Origin: Lachnospiraceae bacterium UBA7054
GTDB lineage: Bacteria; Bacillota; Clostridia; Lachnospirales; Lachnospiraceae
DNA length: 28,031 nt
Assembly (NCBI GenBank): GCA_002492725.1
Contig: DLAF01000061.1
Location: 1 to 28,031, forward strand
Reading direction: 5' to 3'
The notes under the pieces were generated by a model, which saw only the letters and a program-made list of their open reading frames with translations, did not search any database and was not told where the DNA came from. Below, piece by piece: positions 1-7,919 of the stretch (position 1 is the stretch's first letter; every line of letters begins with the position of its first letter). The position numbers and the translations under genes are program-made.

Positions 1-2
1 TA

Positions 3-19
3 AATTTACTTCGTAAATT
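3..19. repeat. Small inverted repeat at the window edge
   Basis: AATTTAC (3-9) and GTAAATT (13-19) form a perfect 7-bp inverted repeat around a 3-base loop. It is A/T-rich and sits at the cut end of the window. It could be the remnant of an upstream element or part of the glgB leader. Its function is unknown. Confidence 0.35.
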
Positions 20-26
20 AACTCCA

Positions 27-48
27 CGAGGATCGCTCCGCGACCTCG
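27..48 (+). other. Stable hairpin in the glgB leader
   Basis: CGAGG, a bulged A, TCGC, loop TCC, GCGA, then CCTCG form a 9-bp G/C-rich stem with one bulged base. No T-tract follows, so it does not look like a simple intrinsic terminator. It ends about 50 bases before the glgB start and may be a leader structure, or the end of a structured repeat whose upstream part lies outside the window. Confidence 0.4.
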
Positions 49-100
49 GCAAGAGCGAGATGAATAATGAGATAAATAATAATAAGGCGGGAGGATGCGG

Positions 101-2800
101 ATGAATAAAAAATTGTATAAATTGATGAATTGGGCACAGATTGAAGAAATCGTTTACTCGGAGTCGGATCATCCCCACGATATTTTAGGAGCGCATGTAA
201 CGGGAAACTCCGTGCTGGTGCAGACCTTTCAGCCGGGGGCCAAGAGCGTGCGCCTGCAGCTTTTGGATAAAGATATGAGCTATCGGATGGAGGAGGCCGA
301 CGAGGAGGGCTATTTTGCCCTGCTTTTGCCTGGGAAAGCGATTCCCGCTTACGAGTATGTGGTGGAGGCGGCAAACGGGAGCCTGAAAAAGGTGCACGAT
401 CCTTACAATTTTGCGCCGCAGATCACCAGGCAGGATACGGAAAAGTTTGCGGCAGGGATACATTATACAGTCTATGAGAAGCTGGGGGCACATCCGATGA
501 TGCTGGGCGGAATCGCAGGAACGGTTTTTGCGGTCTGGGCGCCGAATGCACTGCGAGTCAGTGTCGTAGGAGATTTTAACGGCTGGGACGGCAGGGCGCA
601 CCAGATGCGGCGGCTGTGGGATTCCGGTATCTTTGAGATCTTTCTCCCCGACGTGAAGGCGGGAGACTGCTATAAATATGAAATTAAGACCAAGAGCGGG
701 CTTGTTTATCTGAAGGCGGATCCTTACGGCTTTGGTGCGCAGCTTCGGCCGGACAGTGCTTCGGTGGTGCGGGATATCACAGATTACAAATGGAACGATC
801 AGAAATGGTTGAAAGACAGGGCAACCCTGCAGGCTGAGGATAAGCCCATGAGCATCTATGAGGTCTATCTGGGGTCTTTTGAGAAACCTTCGGATGGCCG
901 GGAGTTTTTTACTTACAGGGAACTTGCGCCGAAGATCATTGCTTACGTGAAACGGATGGGCTATACCCATATTGAGCTGATGCCGGTGATGGAGCACCCG
1001 CTGGACGAATCCTGGGGGTATCAGGTGATCGGCTACTATGCGCCAACGGCCCGCTATGGTACACCGGAGGATCTGATGTACTTTATGGATGAGATGCACG
1101 CGGCGGGAATCGGTGTGATCCTTGACTGGGTGCCCGCTCATTTTCCCAGGGACACTTATGGATTGTCAAACTTTGACGGCACCTGCCTCTATGAGCACCA
1201 GGATCCCAGACAGGGCTATCATCCGCACTGGGGGACATTGATCTATAACTATGGCAGACCGCAGGTGAGCAATTATTTAATTGCCAACGCCCTTTATTGG
1301 GCAGAAAAGTATCATGCGGACGGTATCCGCATTGACGCCGTGGCCTCCATGCTTTATCTGGATTACGGAAAAAACGACGGCGAGTGGGTGGCGAACATCT
1401 ACGGCGGACATGAAAATCTGGAGGCTGTGGAGCTGTTGAAGCACCTAAATTCCATTATGAAAAAGAGAAATCCCGGTGTGCTGATGATCGCGGAGGAATC
1501 CACAGCCTGGCCGAAGGTTACGGGTGCGCTCTCGGAGGACGGTCTTGGCTTTGACCTGAAATGGAATATGGGCTTTATGAATGACTACCTGGGTTATATC
1601 GTCACGGATCCCTTCTTCCGTTCGGGCAGACATAATGACTTGACTTTCAGCATGATCTACGCTTACAGCGAAAAGTTCATATTGGTTTTGTCGCATGACG
1701 AGGTGGTGCACGGTAAGGGAACCCTGCTTGGAAGAATGCCGGGAGAGCGAAAAAAGCAGTTTGCCAATCTGCGGCTGACCTTCGCTTACCATATGACACA
1801 CCCCGGGAAAAAACTGTTCTTTATGGGGCAGGACATCGGTGAATATGATGAATTCAATGAGAAACGCGCCGTGGAATGGGGGCTTTTGGAGCATGCGGAT
1901 CACAGGAAACTGAATCAGATGGTGGCGGCACTCAACCGGCTTTATCAGGAGTCACCCGCTCTTTATGAGAAAGACACCTCATGGGAAGGATTTGAATGGA
2001 TCAACTGCATCACGCCAAACGCCTGCATGTTATCTTATATTCGGAAAACTGATGATGTAAAAGATATGCTGGTGGTGGTGGCTAATTTTGCCGATGCCAG
2101 ACAGGAGTTTCGCGTGGGCGTGCCCTGTGAGGGAAAATATCAGGAAGTCTTTAATACGGACGATATGGCTTACGGCGGCGAGGGCATAGTCAACAAGGCT
2201 GTTTGTGAGAGCATTGAGACAGAGTGGGACGGCAAGCCCTATGCGATCGACATGGTGAGCGCGCCCTTAAGTATCAGTATCTTCTCGTACACGCCTTATA
2301 CGAAGGAGGAGAAGGCAGCGATTGAGAAAAAGCGGGCTGAGGAGAGACGCCTTGCGAAGGAAGCCGAGGAGAGACGGCTTGCCGAGGAAGAAGCACAGCG
2401 CACGGCGCAGGCTGCTGCGAAGGCCAGAGAAGAAGCGAAACGTGCGGCGGCGGAAGCGAAGGAACTGGCAAAGCGGGCCGCTGCACAAGCCAGGGAGAGC
2501 GAAAAGGCGGCGGAGGTGTTAGAAAAAGCAGCCGAAGCGGCGGCACAAAAATTGCAGGAGTTGACAAAGAAGTCGAAGACGACGGCCAAAAGAGCGATGA
2601 CGACAAAAGGCGCATCCGCAGAAAAGCCCGGTGCGAAGAAAACAGCGGGCGAAAAAAGGGCAACAGCAAAGAAGACAGCTGTAAAGAAAACGACGGCAAA
2701 GAAGGCGGTTGACACAGCCGAAAAGTCCGCTGTGAAGAAAACAGCCGCGGCAAAAGTAGAAGAGGATAAAAAAGCAGAGGACCAGGCGGGGAACAAGTAA
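101..2800 (+). CDS. glgB: 1,4-alpha-glucan branching enzyme with a long Lys/Ala-rich C-terminal tail
   Basis: GlgB cuts alpha-1,4 glucan chains and re-attaches them by alpha-1,6 links during cytoplasmic glycogen synthesis. In order the protein shows an N-terminal beta domain (about residues 15-105), a CBM48-like domain (about 125-225; VWAPNA, GDFNGW), a GH13 barrel (about 250-600) and a C-terminal beta domain to about 732. Catalytic-region motifs are visible: WVPAHFP, DGIRIDAVASM with the nucleophile Asp, MIAEEST with the acid/base Glu, and LSHDEVVHGK. I chose the ATG at 101 because GGCGGGAGG ends six bases upstream; the ATG at 95 touches that site directly. The enzyme proper ends near residue 732, which fits the family. 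About 166 further residues follow: a Glu/Ala/Arg helix-forming stretch, then AKKT/VKKT repeats like histone H1 tails. That extension is not part of normal GlgB. mscS follows after 3 bases. Confidence 0.95.
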   Translation: MNKKLYKLMNWAQIEEIVYSESDHPHDILGAHVTGNSVLVQTFQPGAKSVRLQLLDKDMSYRMEEADEEGYFALLLPGKAIPAYEYVVEAANGSLKKVHDPYNFAPQITRQDTEKFAAGIHYTVYEKLGAHPMMLGGIAGTVFAVWAPNALRVSVVGDFNGWDGRAHQMRRLWDSGIFEIFLPDVKAGDCYKYEIKTKSGLVYLKADPYGFGAQLRPDSASVVRDITDYKWNDQKWLKDRATLQAEDKPMSIYEVYLGSFEKPSDGREFFTYRELAPKIIAYVKRMGYTHIELMPVMEHPLDESWGYQVIGYYAPTARYGTPEDLMYFMDEMHAAGIGVILDWVPAHFPRDTYGLSNFDGTCLYEHQDPRQGYHPHWGTLIYNYGRPQVSNYLIANALYWAEKYHADGIRIDAVASMLYLDYGKNDGEWVANIYGGHENLEAVELLKHLNSIMKKRNPGVLMIAEESTAWPKVTGALSEDGLGFDLKWNMGFMNDYLGYIVTDPFFRSGRHNDLTFSMIYAYSEKFILVLSHDEVVHGKGTLLGRMPGERKKQFANLRLTFAYHMTHPGKKLFFMGQDIGEYDEFNEKRAVEWGLLEHADHRKLNQMVAALNRLYQESPALYEKDTSWEGFEWINCITPNACMLSYIRKTDDVKDMLVVVANFADARQEFRVGVPCEGKYQEVFNTDDMAYGGEGIVNKAVCESIETEWDGKPYAIDMVSAPLSISIFSYTPYTKEEKAAIEKKRAEERRLAKEAEERRLAEEEAQRTAQAAAKAREEAKRAAAEAKELAKRAAAQARESEKAAEVLEKAAEAAAQKLQELTKKSKTTAKRAMTTKGASAEKPGAKKTAGEKRATAKKTAVKKTTAKKAVDTAEKSAVKKTAAAKVEEDKKAEDQAGNK

Positions 2801-2803
2801 GAT

Positions 2804-3694
2804 ATGGATGAACAGGTTATAGAGGGACAAATCAGGGATATTGAGTATATCGCGTCAGACGAACTAAATGTGGGGCTGATCGAGCGCTATTTACAGGAGC
2901 TGCCCGAAAAACTGCTTCGTTTGGGCGTCAGGGTGCTGCTTGCGCTGGTGGTACTCTTTATCGGCATACAGCTGATTAAGCTGATTCGCAGGATTTTGCG
3001 CAAATCTTTTGAGCGCCGCAATGTGGATGTGGGCGTGAGCCGTTTCCTGGATTCTCTCGTCAAGGCGGTACTCTACATCCTGCTGATGTTTATGATTGCC
3101 TCTTATTTCGGTCTGGACGCTACAAGCGTGGTGGCGCTGGTAGGTTCCGCAGGTGTAGCCATTGGTCTGGCGGTACAGGGAAGCCTGTCAAACTTTGCGG
3201 GCGGCGTGTTGATCCTGCTCTTAAAGCCCTTTAAGACCGGGGATTATATCAGGGATGCCGCGGGAAACGAGGGGACGGTGGAAGAGGTACAGCTTTTCTA
3301 TACCAGGCTGATCACACCTGACAGACATATCGTTGTGGTGCCAAACGGAACCCTGGCAAACTCCAATATCTTAAACATGAGCACGACCGAAGATCGAAGG
3401 ATGGATATCAAGATTGGTATTTCCTATGAGGCGGACATCCGCAGAGCAAAGGAAGTCCTGCTTGCGGTACTGCGTGCGGATGAGGGCGTTTTGCAGGAAC
3501 AGGAAATGCGGGTGTTCGTTGACGAACTGGCGGACAGCAGTGTGGTTTTGTGCATGCGCTGCTACAGCACGAACGAATCGTTCTGGGAGACGAAATGGCG
3601 GCTGTTAGAGGCAGCAAAGTATGCGCTGGACGAAGCTGGCATCTCGATTCCCTACCCGCAGGTGGATGTGCACTTGCAAAAAACGGAAAAATAG
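2804..3694 (+). CDS. mscS: Small-conductance mechanosensitive channel, MscS family
   Basis: This is a membrane channel that opens when tension rises and lets solutes out during osmotic downshock. The 296-residue length is typical of compact MscS proteins. A short polar N-terminus (1-37) precedes TM1 (about 38-60), TM2 (about 85-105) and the pore-lining TM3 (about 108-140). TM3 shows the Gly/Ala-rich pattern GSAGVAIGLAVQGSLSNFAGG, the best family signature. The cytoplasmic beta domain begins at LLKPFKTGDYI, with VPNGTLANSNILN typical of the vestibule. The start is 3 bases after the glgB stop and probably uses the G-rich stretch at the end of glgB as its ribosome binding site, so the two are likely co-transcribed. 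Linking an osmotic valve to glycogen metabolism is inference only. Confidence 0.93.
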   Translation: MDEQVIEGQIRDIEYIASDELNVGLIERYLQELPEKLLRLGVRVLLALVVLFIGIQLIKLIRRILRKSFERRNVDVGVSRFLDSLVKAVLYILLMFMIASYFGLDATSVVALVGSAGVAIGLAVQGSLSNFAGGVLILLLKPFKTGDYIRDAAGNEGTVEEVQLFYTRLITPDRHIVVVPNGTLANSNILNMSTTEDRRMDIKIGISYEADIRRAKEVLLAVLRADEGVLQEQEMRVFVDELADSSVVLCMRCYSTNESFWETKWRLLEAAKYALDEAGISIPYPQVDVHLQKTEK

Positions 3695-3723
3695 AAAAAG
3701 GATGCTTTTTCTTGAAAAATCTC

Positions 3724-3752
3724 TTGCAAAATGATGCATTCCATCATATAAT
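3724..3752 (+). promoter_or_regulatory. Promoter of tRNA-Thr
   Basis: A TTGCAA -35 box (3724-3729), an exact 17-base spacer and a perfect TATAAT -10 box (3747-3752) stand just after the mscS stop. Transcription would begin near 3759, about 14 bases before the mature tRNA. This gives the tRNA its own sigma-A-type promoter. Confidence 0.8.
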
Positions 3753-3772
3753 AGTCATTGTTGCAGGAACAA

Positions 3773-3845
3773 GCTGGAATAGCGCAGTTGGTAGCGCAAC
3801 TGATTCGTAATCAGTAGGTCGAGGGTTCGAGTCCCTTTTCCAGCT
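3773..3845 (+). tRNA. tRNA-Thr (anticodon CGT)
   Basis: The 73-base gene folds into a full cloverleaf. Acceptor arm GCTGGAA pairs with TTCCAGC. The D arm is GCGC AGTTGGTA GCGC. The anticodon stem ACTGA/TCAGT encloses loop TTCGTAA with anticodon CGT, which reads ACG (Thr). The T arm is GAGGG TTCGAGT CCCTT with one G-T pair. The discriminator base is T, and CCA is not encoded. It is a single gene with its own promoter and terminator. Confidence 0.96.
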
Positions 3846-3850
3846 TTGAA

Positions 3851-3877
3851 AGGCTTCGCGGAGGCGGAGCCTTTTTT
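3851..3877 (+). terminator. Rho-independent terminator of tRNA-Thr
   Basis: AGGCTTCGC and GCGGAGCCT make a 9-bp stem (one G-T pair) around the loop GGAG, followed directly by six T residues. It starts six bases after the tRNA and isolates it from nrdD. Confidence 0.92.
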
Positions 3878-3914
3878 GCACGTATCAGCAGAGTCAAGAA
3901 CAGGCGATGCCGTT

Positions 3915-3933
3915 TTATGCGTGCTCTGCATAA
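3915..3933. repeat. Inverted repeat upstream of nrdD (TTATGC-N7-GCATAA)
   Basis: TTATGC (3915-3920) and GCATAA (3928-3933) are perfect 6-base arms 7 bases apart, about 73 bases upstream of the nrdD -35 box. It could be a regulator-binding site for the nrd promoter. I recognise no specific regulator, and short repeats of this kind also occur by chance. Confidence 0.25.
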
Positions 3934-4005
3934 TCGACATAATAAACCGACTTGGTCAGTCAAATTCATTTCTTAATATTTTCTGAAAATAAATACCACA
4001 ATAAC

Positions 4006-4033
4006 TTGACATAATATTTTGCCGTGATACAAT
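4006..4033 (+). promoter_or_regulatory. nrdDG promoter
   Basis: A perfect TTGACA -35 box (4006-4011), a 16-base spacer and TACAAT (4028-4033) preceded by TGA, an extended -10 motif. Transcription should begin near 4040, giving a leader of about 75 bases before the chosen nrdD start. Confidence 0.8.
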
Positions 4034-4042
4034 ATATAGTAC
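4027..4042. promoter_or_regulatory. Probable NrdR box overlapping the nrdDG -10 element
   Basis: The core CAATATATAG (4030-4039) fits the NrdR core CwATATwTwG at every position, and I count 13 of 16 matches over the full box. It overlaps the -10 element and start site, where the repressor NrdR would block transcription when nucleotide pools are high. A weaker second match lies at 4063-4078. NrdR itself is not in the window, so the call rests on sequence and on the downstream RNR genes. Confidence 0.6.
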
Positions 4043-4062
4043 GTGCAGCGGGGTGATGACAG

Positions 4063-4078
4063 AAAAAGTATATAGTGT
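4063..4078. promoter_or_regulatory. Possible second, degenerate NrdR box
   Basis: The right half (TATATAGTGT) fits the NrdR consensus well and the left half poorly. NrdR boxes normally come in pairs, with centres about 31-32 bp apart. Here the distance to the first box is 36 bp, which is off the usual helical phase, so confidence is low. Confidence 0.3.
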
Positions 4079-4113
4079 ATCGGGTATCAGATAGAATATG
4101 GGGGCGTTATGGA

Positions 4114-6276
4114 ATGAAGATCATTAAGAGAAGCGGCGTGGAGGTCAATTTTGACCTAAAGAAGATCGTTGCGGCGATCAGGAAGGCAAACAACAGCGTG
4201 CAGGAGGAGGACCGACTGACGGAAGACGAGATTGAAGAAATCGCTTCTGTGGTGGCTGATCATTGTGAGGAGATGAGAAGAGCTCCCAGCGTGGAGGAAA
4301 TCCAGGATATGGTGGAGAACCAGCTGATGAAGTACCGGGCTTATACCATTTCCAGAAACTATATCACCTATCGCTATAAGAGAGCGCTGGTGCGCAAATC
4401 CAATTCCACGGACGAGCAGATCTTAAGTCTTCTGGAATGTAATAATGAGGAAGTAAAGCAGGAAAATTCCAATAAAAATCCCACGGTCAACAGCGTACAG
4501 CGTGATTATATGGCGGGGGAAGTCAGTAAGGATATCACCAAGCGTTTTCTGCTTGCGCCGGATATTGTAGAGGCGCACGAGCAGGGCGTGATCCATTTTC
4601 ATGATGCGGATTATTTTGCCCAGCATATGCACAACTGCTGTCTGGTCAATCTGGAAGATATGCTGCAAAACGGTACTGTCATCAGTGAAACCATGATTGA
4701 CAAGCCGAAAAGTTTTTCCACGGCCTGTAATGTGGCGACGCAGAGCATTGCGCAGATCGCAAGCTGTCAGTACGGTGGACAGAGTATTTCCCTCTCGCAT
4801 CTGGCGCCTTTTGTGAACGTAAGCAGAGAAAAATTCCGTGAAAAAGTGCGGACGGAGATGCGTGAGATGGGCGTGAATGCTACCGATGAGCAGATCAATG
4901 CCATTGCCGAGCGGCGCGTAAAGGATGAGATCAAACAGGGTGTGCAGATTATCCAGTATCAGGTTATTACGCTGATGACCACTAACGGACAGGCGCCTTT
5001 TATCACGGTGTTTATGTATATTGATGAGGTTCCCGAGGGACAGCTTCGGGACGATCTGGCGATGATCATCGAGGAGATGCTAAGGCAGCGCATTCGCGGC
5101 GTCAAGAATGAGAAGGGTGTCTATATCACCCCGGCCTTTCCGAAGCTGATTTATGTGCTGGAAGAAGACAATGTCCGCGAAGGAACGAAATACTGGTACC
5201 TGACGAAATTGGCGGCGGAATGCACGGCGAAACGCATGGTGCCTGACTATATTTCGGAGAAAATCATGAAACAGTTAAAGGACGGCAACTGTTATACCTG
5301 TATGGGCTGTCGATCCTTCCTTACCGTGTATCATGACGAGAACGATCAGCCGAAATTTTACGGCAGATTCAATCAGGGCGTGGTCACCATAAATTTAGTA
5401 GATGTGGCCTGTTCCTCCGGGCGGGATATGGAACGCTTTTGGAAGATTATGGATGAGCGCCTGGAGCTTTGCAGGCGGGCACTGATGGCAAGACACAACC
5501 GGCTGAAAGGAACACTGTCGGATGCCGCGCCGATCCTGTGGCAGAACGGCGCACTTGCCCGACTGAAGAAGGGAGAGAAAATCGATAAACTCCTCTATGG
5601 CGGCTATTCGACTATATCTCTCGGTTATGCCGGCCTGTGTGAATGTACCCGTTATATGACGGGCAAAAGTCATACCGATCCTGAGGCGACGCCCTTTGCT
5701 CTCAAGGTAATGCAGTATCTGAACAATGCCTGCAAAGAATGGCGGGAGGAGACGAACATTGATTTCAGTCTCTATGGTACGCCCTTGGAGTCTACCACCT
5801 ACAAATTTGCAAAGTGCCTGCAGAAGCGCTTTGGGATCATCGAGGGTGTGACGGATAAAAATTATATCACCAACAGCTATCACGTTCACGTGACGGAAGA
5901 TATCAATGCCTTTGACAAGCTGAAATTTGAATCGCAGTTTCAGGAGCTGTCTCCCGGCGGCGCGATCAGCTATGTGGAAGTGCCGAACATGGAGAACAAT
6001 CTGGATGCGGTGCTCTCCCTGATGCAATATATTTATGACAATATCATGTACGCGGAGTTAAATACCAAGAGCGATTACTGCCAGGTCTGTGATTATCACG
6101 GGGAGATTGAGATCGTGGAGGATACGGACGGGAAGCTGATTTGGAAGTGTCCTAATTGCGGCAACACCGACCAGAACAAGATGAATGTGGCAAGGCGTAC
6201 CTGTGGTTATATCGGCACGCAGTTCTGGAATCAGGGACGCACGCAGGAAATTCGGGAGAGGGTTTTGCATTTGTAA
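4114..6276 (+). CDS. nrdD: Anaerobic (class III) ribonucleoside-triphosphate reductase
   Basis: NrdD reduces ribonucleoside triphosphates to deoxy forms using a glycyl radical, and supplies DNA precursors without oxygen. The protein is 720 residues from the ATG at 4114, which follows a GGGGGCG stretch. An in-frame GTG at 4075 would add 13 residues ahead of the usual MKIIKRSG start and overlaps a candidate NrdR site, so I reject it. An ATP-cone regulatory domain covers about residues 1-95 (VNFDLKKI, YRYKRALVRKS). The glycyl-radical barrel follows, with HxHD at IHFHDADY and the NCCLVNLEDML segment. Near the C-terminus two Cys pairs (CQVC and CPNC) form the zinc site. The radical Gly lies in RRTCGYIG at about residue 698. 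nrdG follows 20 bases later. Confidence 0.97.
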   Translation: MKIIKRSGVEVNFDLKKIVAAIRKANNSVQEEDRLTEDEIEEIASVVADHCEEMRRAPSVEEIQDMVENQLMKYRAYTISRNYITYRYKRALVRKSNSTDEQILSLLECNNEEVKQENSNKNPTVNSVQRDYMAGEVSKDITKRFLLAPDIVEAHEQGVIHFHDADYFAQHMHNCCLVNLEDMLQNGTVISETMIDKPKSFSTACNVATQSIAQIASCQYGGQSISLSHLAPFVNVSREKFREKVRTEMREMGVNATDEQINAIAERRVKDEIKQGVQIIQYQVITLMTTNGQAPFITVFMYIDEVPEGQLRDDLAMIIEEMLRQRIRGVKNEKGVYITPAFPKLIYVLEEDNVREGTKYWYLTKLAAECTAKRMVPDYISEKIMKQLKDGNCYTCMGCRSFLTVYHDENDQPKFYGRFNQGVVTINLVDVACSSGRDMERFWKIMDERLELCRRALMARHNRLKGTLSDAAPILWQNGALARLKKGEKIDKLLYGGYSTISLGYAGLCECTRYMTGKSHTDPEATPFALKVMQYLNNACKEWREETNIDFSLYGTPLESTTYKFAKCLQKRFGIIEGVTDKNYITNSYHVHVTEDINAFDKLKFESQFQELSPGGAISYVEVPNMENNLDAVLSLMQYIYDNIMYAELNTKSDYCQVCDYHGEIEIVEDTDGKLIWKCPNCGNTDQNKMNVARRTCGYIGTQFWNQGRTQEIRERVLHL

Positions 6277-6296
6277 ATCCAGACTTGAGGTATGAT

Positions 6297-6827
6297 ATGT
6301 ATTATTCAGTGATAAAAAAGTGTGACATCGCGGATGGCCCGGGGGTGCGGGTGACGCTCTTTGTCAGCGGCTGCACCCACCACTGTGAGGGGTGCTTTAA
6401 TCCTGAGACATGGGATTTTCAGTATGGGGAACCATTTACGGAGGGGGCGGCAGATGAGATTTTAAAGGCGCTTTCTCCGGACTATATCGCGGGGCTTACG
6501 CTGCTCGGCGGGGAGCCTTTGGAATACGCAAACTGGACAGCGCTCCTTCCTTTTGTGAGAGAGGTGAAGGGGCGCTTTCCGAACAAAGGTATCTGGTGCT
6601 ATACCGGGTATCTTTTTGACAGGGACATTCTGGATACCTTCTGCAAAAAATGGGAGGATATGAAGGAGTTCCTGTCTTATTTGGATGTGATCGTGGACGG
6701 GGAATTTATACAGGCGAAAAAGAACATTAGTCTGCGCTTTCGGGGGTCGGAGAATCAGCGGATCATTGATGTGCAGGAGTCTTTGCGGCAGGGGAAGACC
6801 GTGCTGTGGGAGGAGTCCCTGCGGTAG
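6297..6827 (+). CDS. nrdG: Anaerobic ribonucleotide reductase-activating protein, radical SAM
   Basis: NrdG uses a [4Fe-4S] cluster and S-adenosylmethionine to place the glycyl radical on NrdD. The 176-residue protein starts MYYSVIKKCDIADGPGVR, typical of the family. The radical SAM cysteines are at 26, 30 and 33 in GCTHHCEGC, the CxxxCxxC pattern. LLGGEPLE follows near residue 70, the SAM-binding GGE motif. The ATG at 6297 has TTGAGG six bases upstream and lies just behind nrdD. A longer reading frame back into nrdD exists, but its extra residues do not resemble NrdG. The short gap and matched function indicate an nrdDG operon run from the promoter near 4006. Confidence 0.96.
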   Translation: MYYSVIKKCDIADGPGVRVTLFVSGCTHHCEGCFNPETWDFQYGEPFTEGAADEILKALSPDYIAGLTLLGGEPLEYANWTALLPFVREVKGRFPNKGIWCYTGYLFDRDILDTFCKKWEDMKEFLSYLDVIVDGEFIQAKKNISLRFRGSENQRIIDVQESLRQGKTVLWEESLR

Positions 6828-6879
6828 GAAAAGTCGTGCTGTGAGAGGAAATTTATGACACTTCAGAATGGAGGAAGTT

Positions 6880-7368
6880 ATGTTTCATTTCGGATTTTCT
6901 TATGTCGGCCTCATTTATCTGTTGATGCTTTTCATCCCCAATGGTATCTGGACGAAACATAAACCAAAGGGGTATGAACAATACGTTTGCGAAGAAAATA
7001 AAGTGCTGCAGATTTTTGAGAGGATCGGAGAAGTGCTCGTATGCTGTTTTGTATTGGTGTTTTCCGATTTCAATATCAGGCTTACCTCCCTGTGGTCCGT
7101 CTGGCTGTTTCTATCCTTTGCGCTGATGCTGCTGTATGAAGTATTTTGGATGCGCTATTTTAAGAGCGAGAAAAACATGTCTGATTTTTACGGCAGTCTC
7201 TGTGGCGTTCCGGTAGCGGGCGCGACCCTTCCGGTCTGCGCCTTTTTTCTGCTGGGTATTTACGGGTGCAATGTTTTTTTGCTTCTCAGCACGATTATCC
7301 TTGGAATCGGACATATCGGCATTCATTTGCAGCACAGGAATGGAATTTTGGAAAACAAAAGAAATTGA
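6880..7368 (+). CDS. Small integral membrane protein of unknown function
   Basis: I do not recognise a characterised family. From the ATG at 6880 the protein is 162 residues with about five hydrophobic segments: roughly 4-22, 49-66, 71-91, 109-128 and 131-148. A short polar loop (WTKHKPKGYEQYVCEENK) follows the first segment, and the C-terminus is polar. There is no signal peptide cleavage motif and no catalytic motif. I preferred 6880 over the ATG at 6868 because GGAGG (6870-6874) lies five bases ahead of 6880 and downstream of 6868. It follows nrdG by about 50 bases and precedes another small gene by 17, so it could be read from upstream or from a weak local promoter I cannot see. Similar small membrane proteins occur in Lachnospiraceae as hypothetical proteins. 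Confidence 0.75.
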   Translation: MFHFGFSYVGLIYLLMLFIPNGIWTKHKPKGYEQYVCEENKVLQIFERIGEVLVCCFVLVFSDFNIRLTSLWSVWLFLSFALMLLYEVFWMRYFKSEKNMSDFYGSLCGVPVAGATLPVCAFFLLGIYGCNVFLLLSTIILGIGHIGIHLQHRNGILENKRN

Positions 7369-7385
7369 AAAGCGGAGATACAACC

Positions 7386-7895
7386 ATGAATAAAGCAACA
7401 AGGGTTTTAGAAAATATGGCTTTCCATGAAAAGGAAAAGACGATCACAGCTTTGGGCGAAATTTCAGATCATGCGGATTTAGGCAGACAATCACAATATA
7501 TAAATGAACTGCTGAATTTCGCGGAAACAAATGAAATACCCATGCAAGATGCCATGAGAAAATGCGGTGGCAATTGTCTGTCAAAAGATGTGATAGAATT
7601 GGCAAAAAAAATATATGAAAATTCCTCTACAATAGAGGAGTTTTTATCCGGTATGAATGAAATCGGTATAGGCGGAAAAAATTTACATATCGAAAACAAG
7701 AAAATCATAGCAGTATATAAAAGCTGCTACTGCGATGTTCCGTATGAAACAAAGAAACTAAATCCGCTATACTGTCAATGCTCCGCCGGGTGGTTTCAAC
7801 ATTTGTTTTCCGAAGTGTTTGGCAAGTCGGTTTCAGTGCATATTGTTGATACCATTACAAACGGAGCAAAGGAATGTACCTTTGAAATTATTTAG
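7386..7895 (+). CDS. Cysteine-rich soluble protein of unknown function
   Basis: The 169-residue protein begins MNKATRVLENMAFHEKEK at an ATG preceded by GCGGAGA. It has no membrane segment. Cysteines cluster in pairs: C60/C64 (CGGNC), C114/C116 (CYC), C130/C132 (CQC) and C164 near the end in GAKECTFEI. The last part, with CQCSAGW and then a G-x3-C-x-F-x-I ending, resembles the C-terminal pattern of V4R-like and ATC-hydrolase-like families. That comparison is weak and made from memory. The pattern could hold a metal or Fe-S centre (inference). The gene is clearly A/T-rich compared with nrdDG. A ComB-like gene follows 24 bases later, so the two may be co-transcribed. Confidence 0.7.
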   Translation: MNKATRVLENMAFHEKEKTITALGEISDHADLGRQSQYINELLNFAETNEIPMQDAMRKCGGNCLSKDVIELAKKIYENSSTIEEFLSGMNEIGIGGKNLHIENKKIIAVYKSCYCDVPYETKKLNPLYCQCSAGWFQHLFSEVFGKSVSVHIVDTITNGAKECTFEII

Positions 7896-7919
7896 ATTTG
7901 CGAAAAAGGGTAAAAATAT

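Noticed and set aside
185..1141. Long minus-strand open frame inside glgB
   Set aside because: It is the antisense shadow of a clearly conserved GH13 enzyme; its His/Arg-rich product resembles no family.
2274..2796. Several minus-strand frames over the glgB tail
   Set aside because: They arise from the low-complexity Lys/Ala codons of the tail and give Phe/Ser/Ala-rich nonsense.
4075..4113. Upstream GTG start for nrdD
   Set aside because: It adds 13 atypical residues, lacks a ribosome site and falls in a candidate NrdR box; the ATG at 4114 gives the family's usual start.
6156..6296. nrdG starting inside nrdD
   Set aside because: The extra 47 residues are out-of-frame nrdD sequence; the ATG at 6297 has a good ribosome site and the typical N-terminus.
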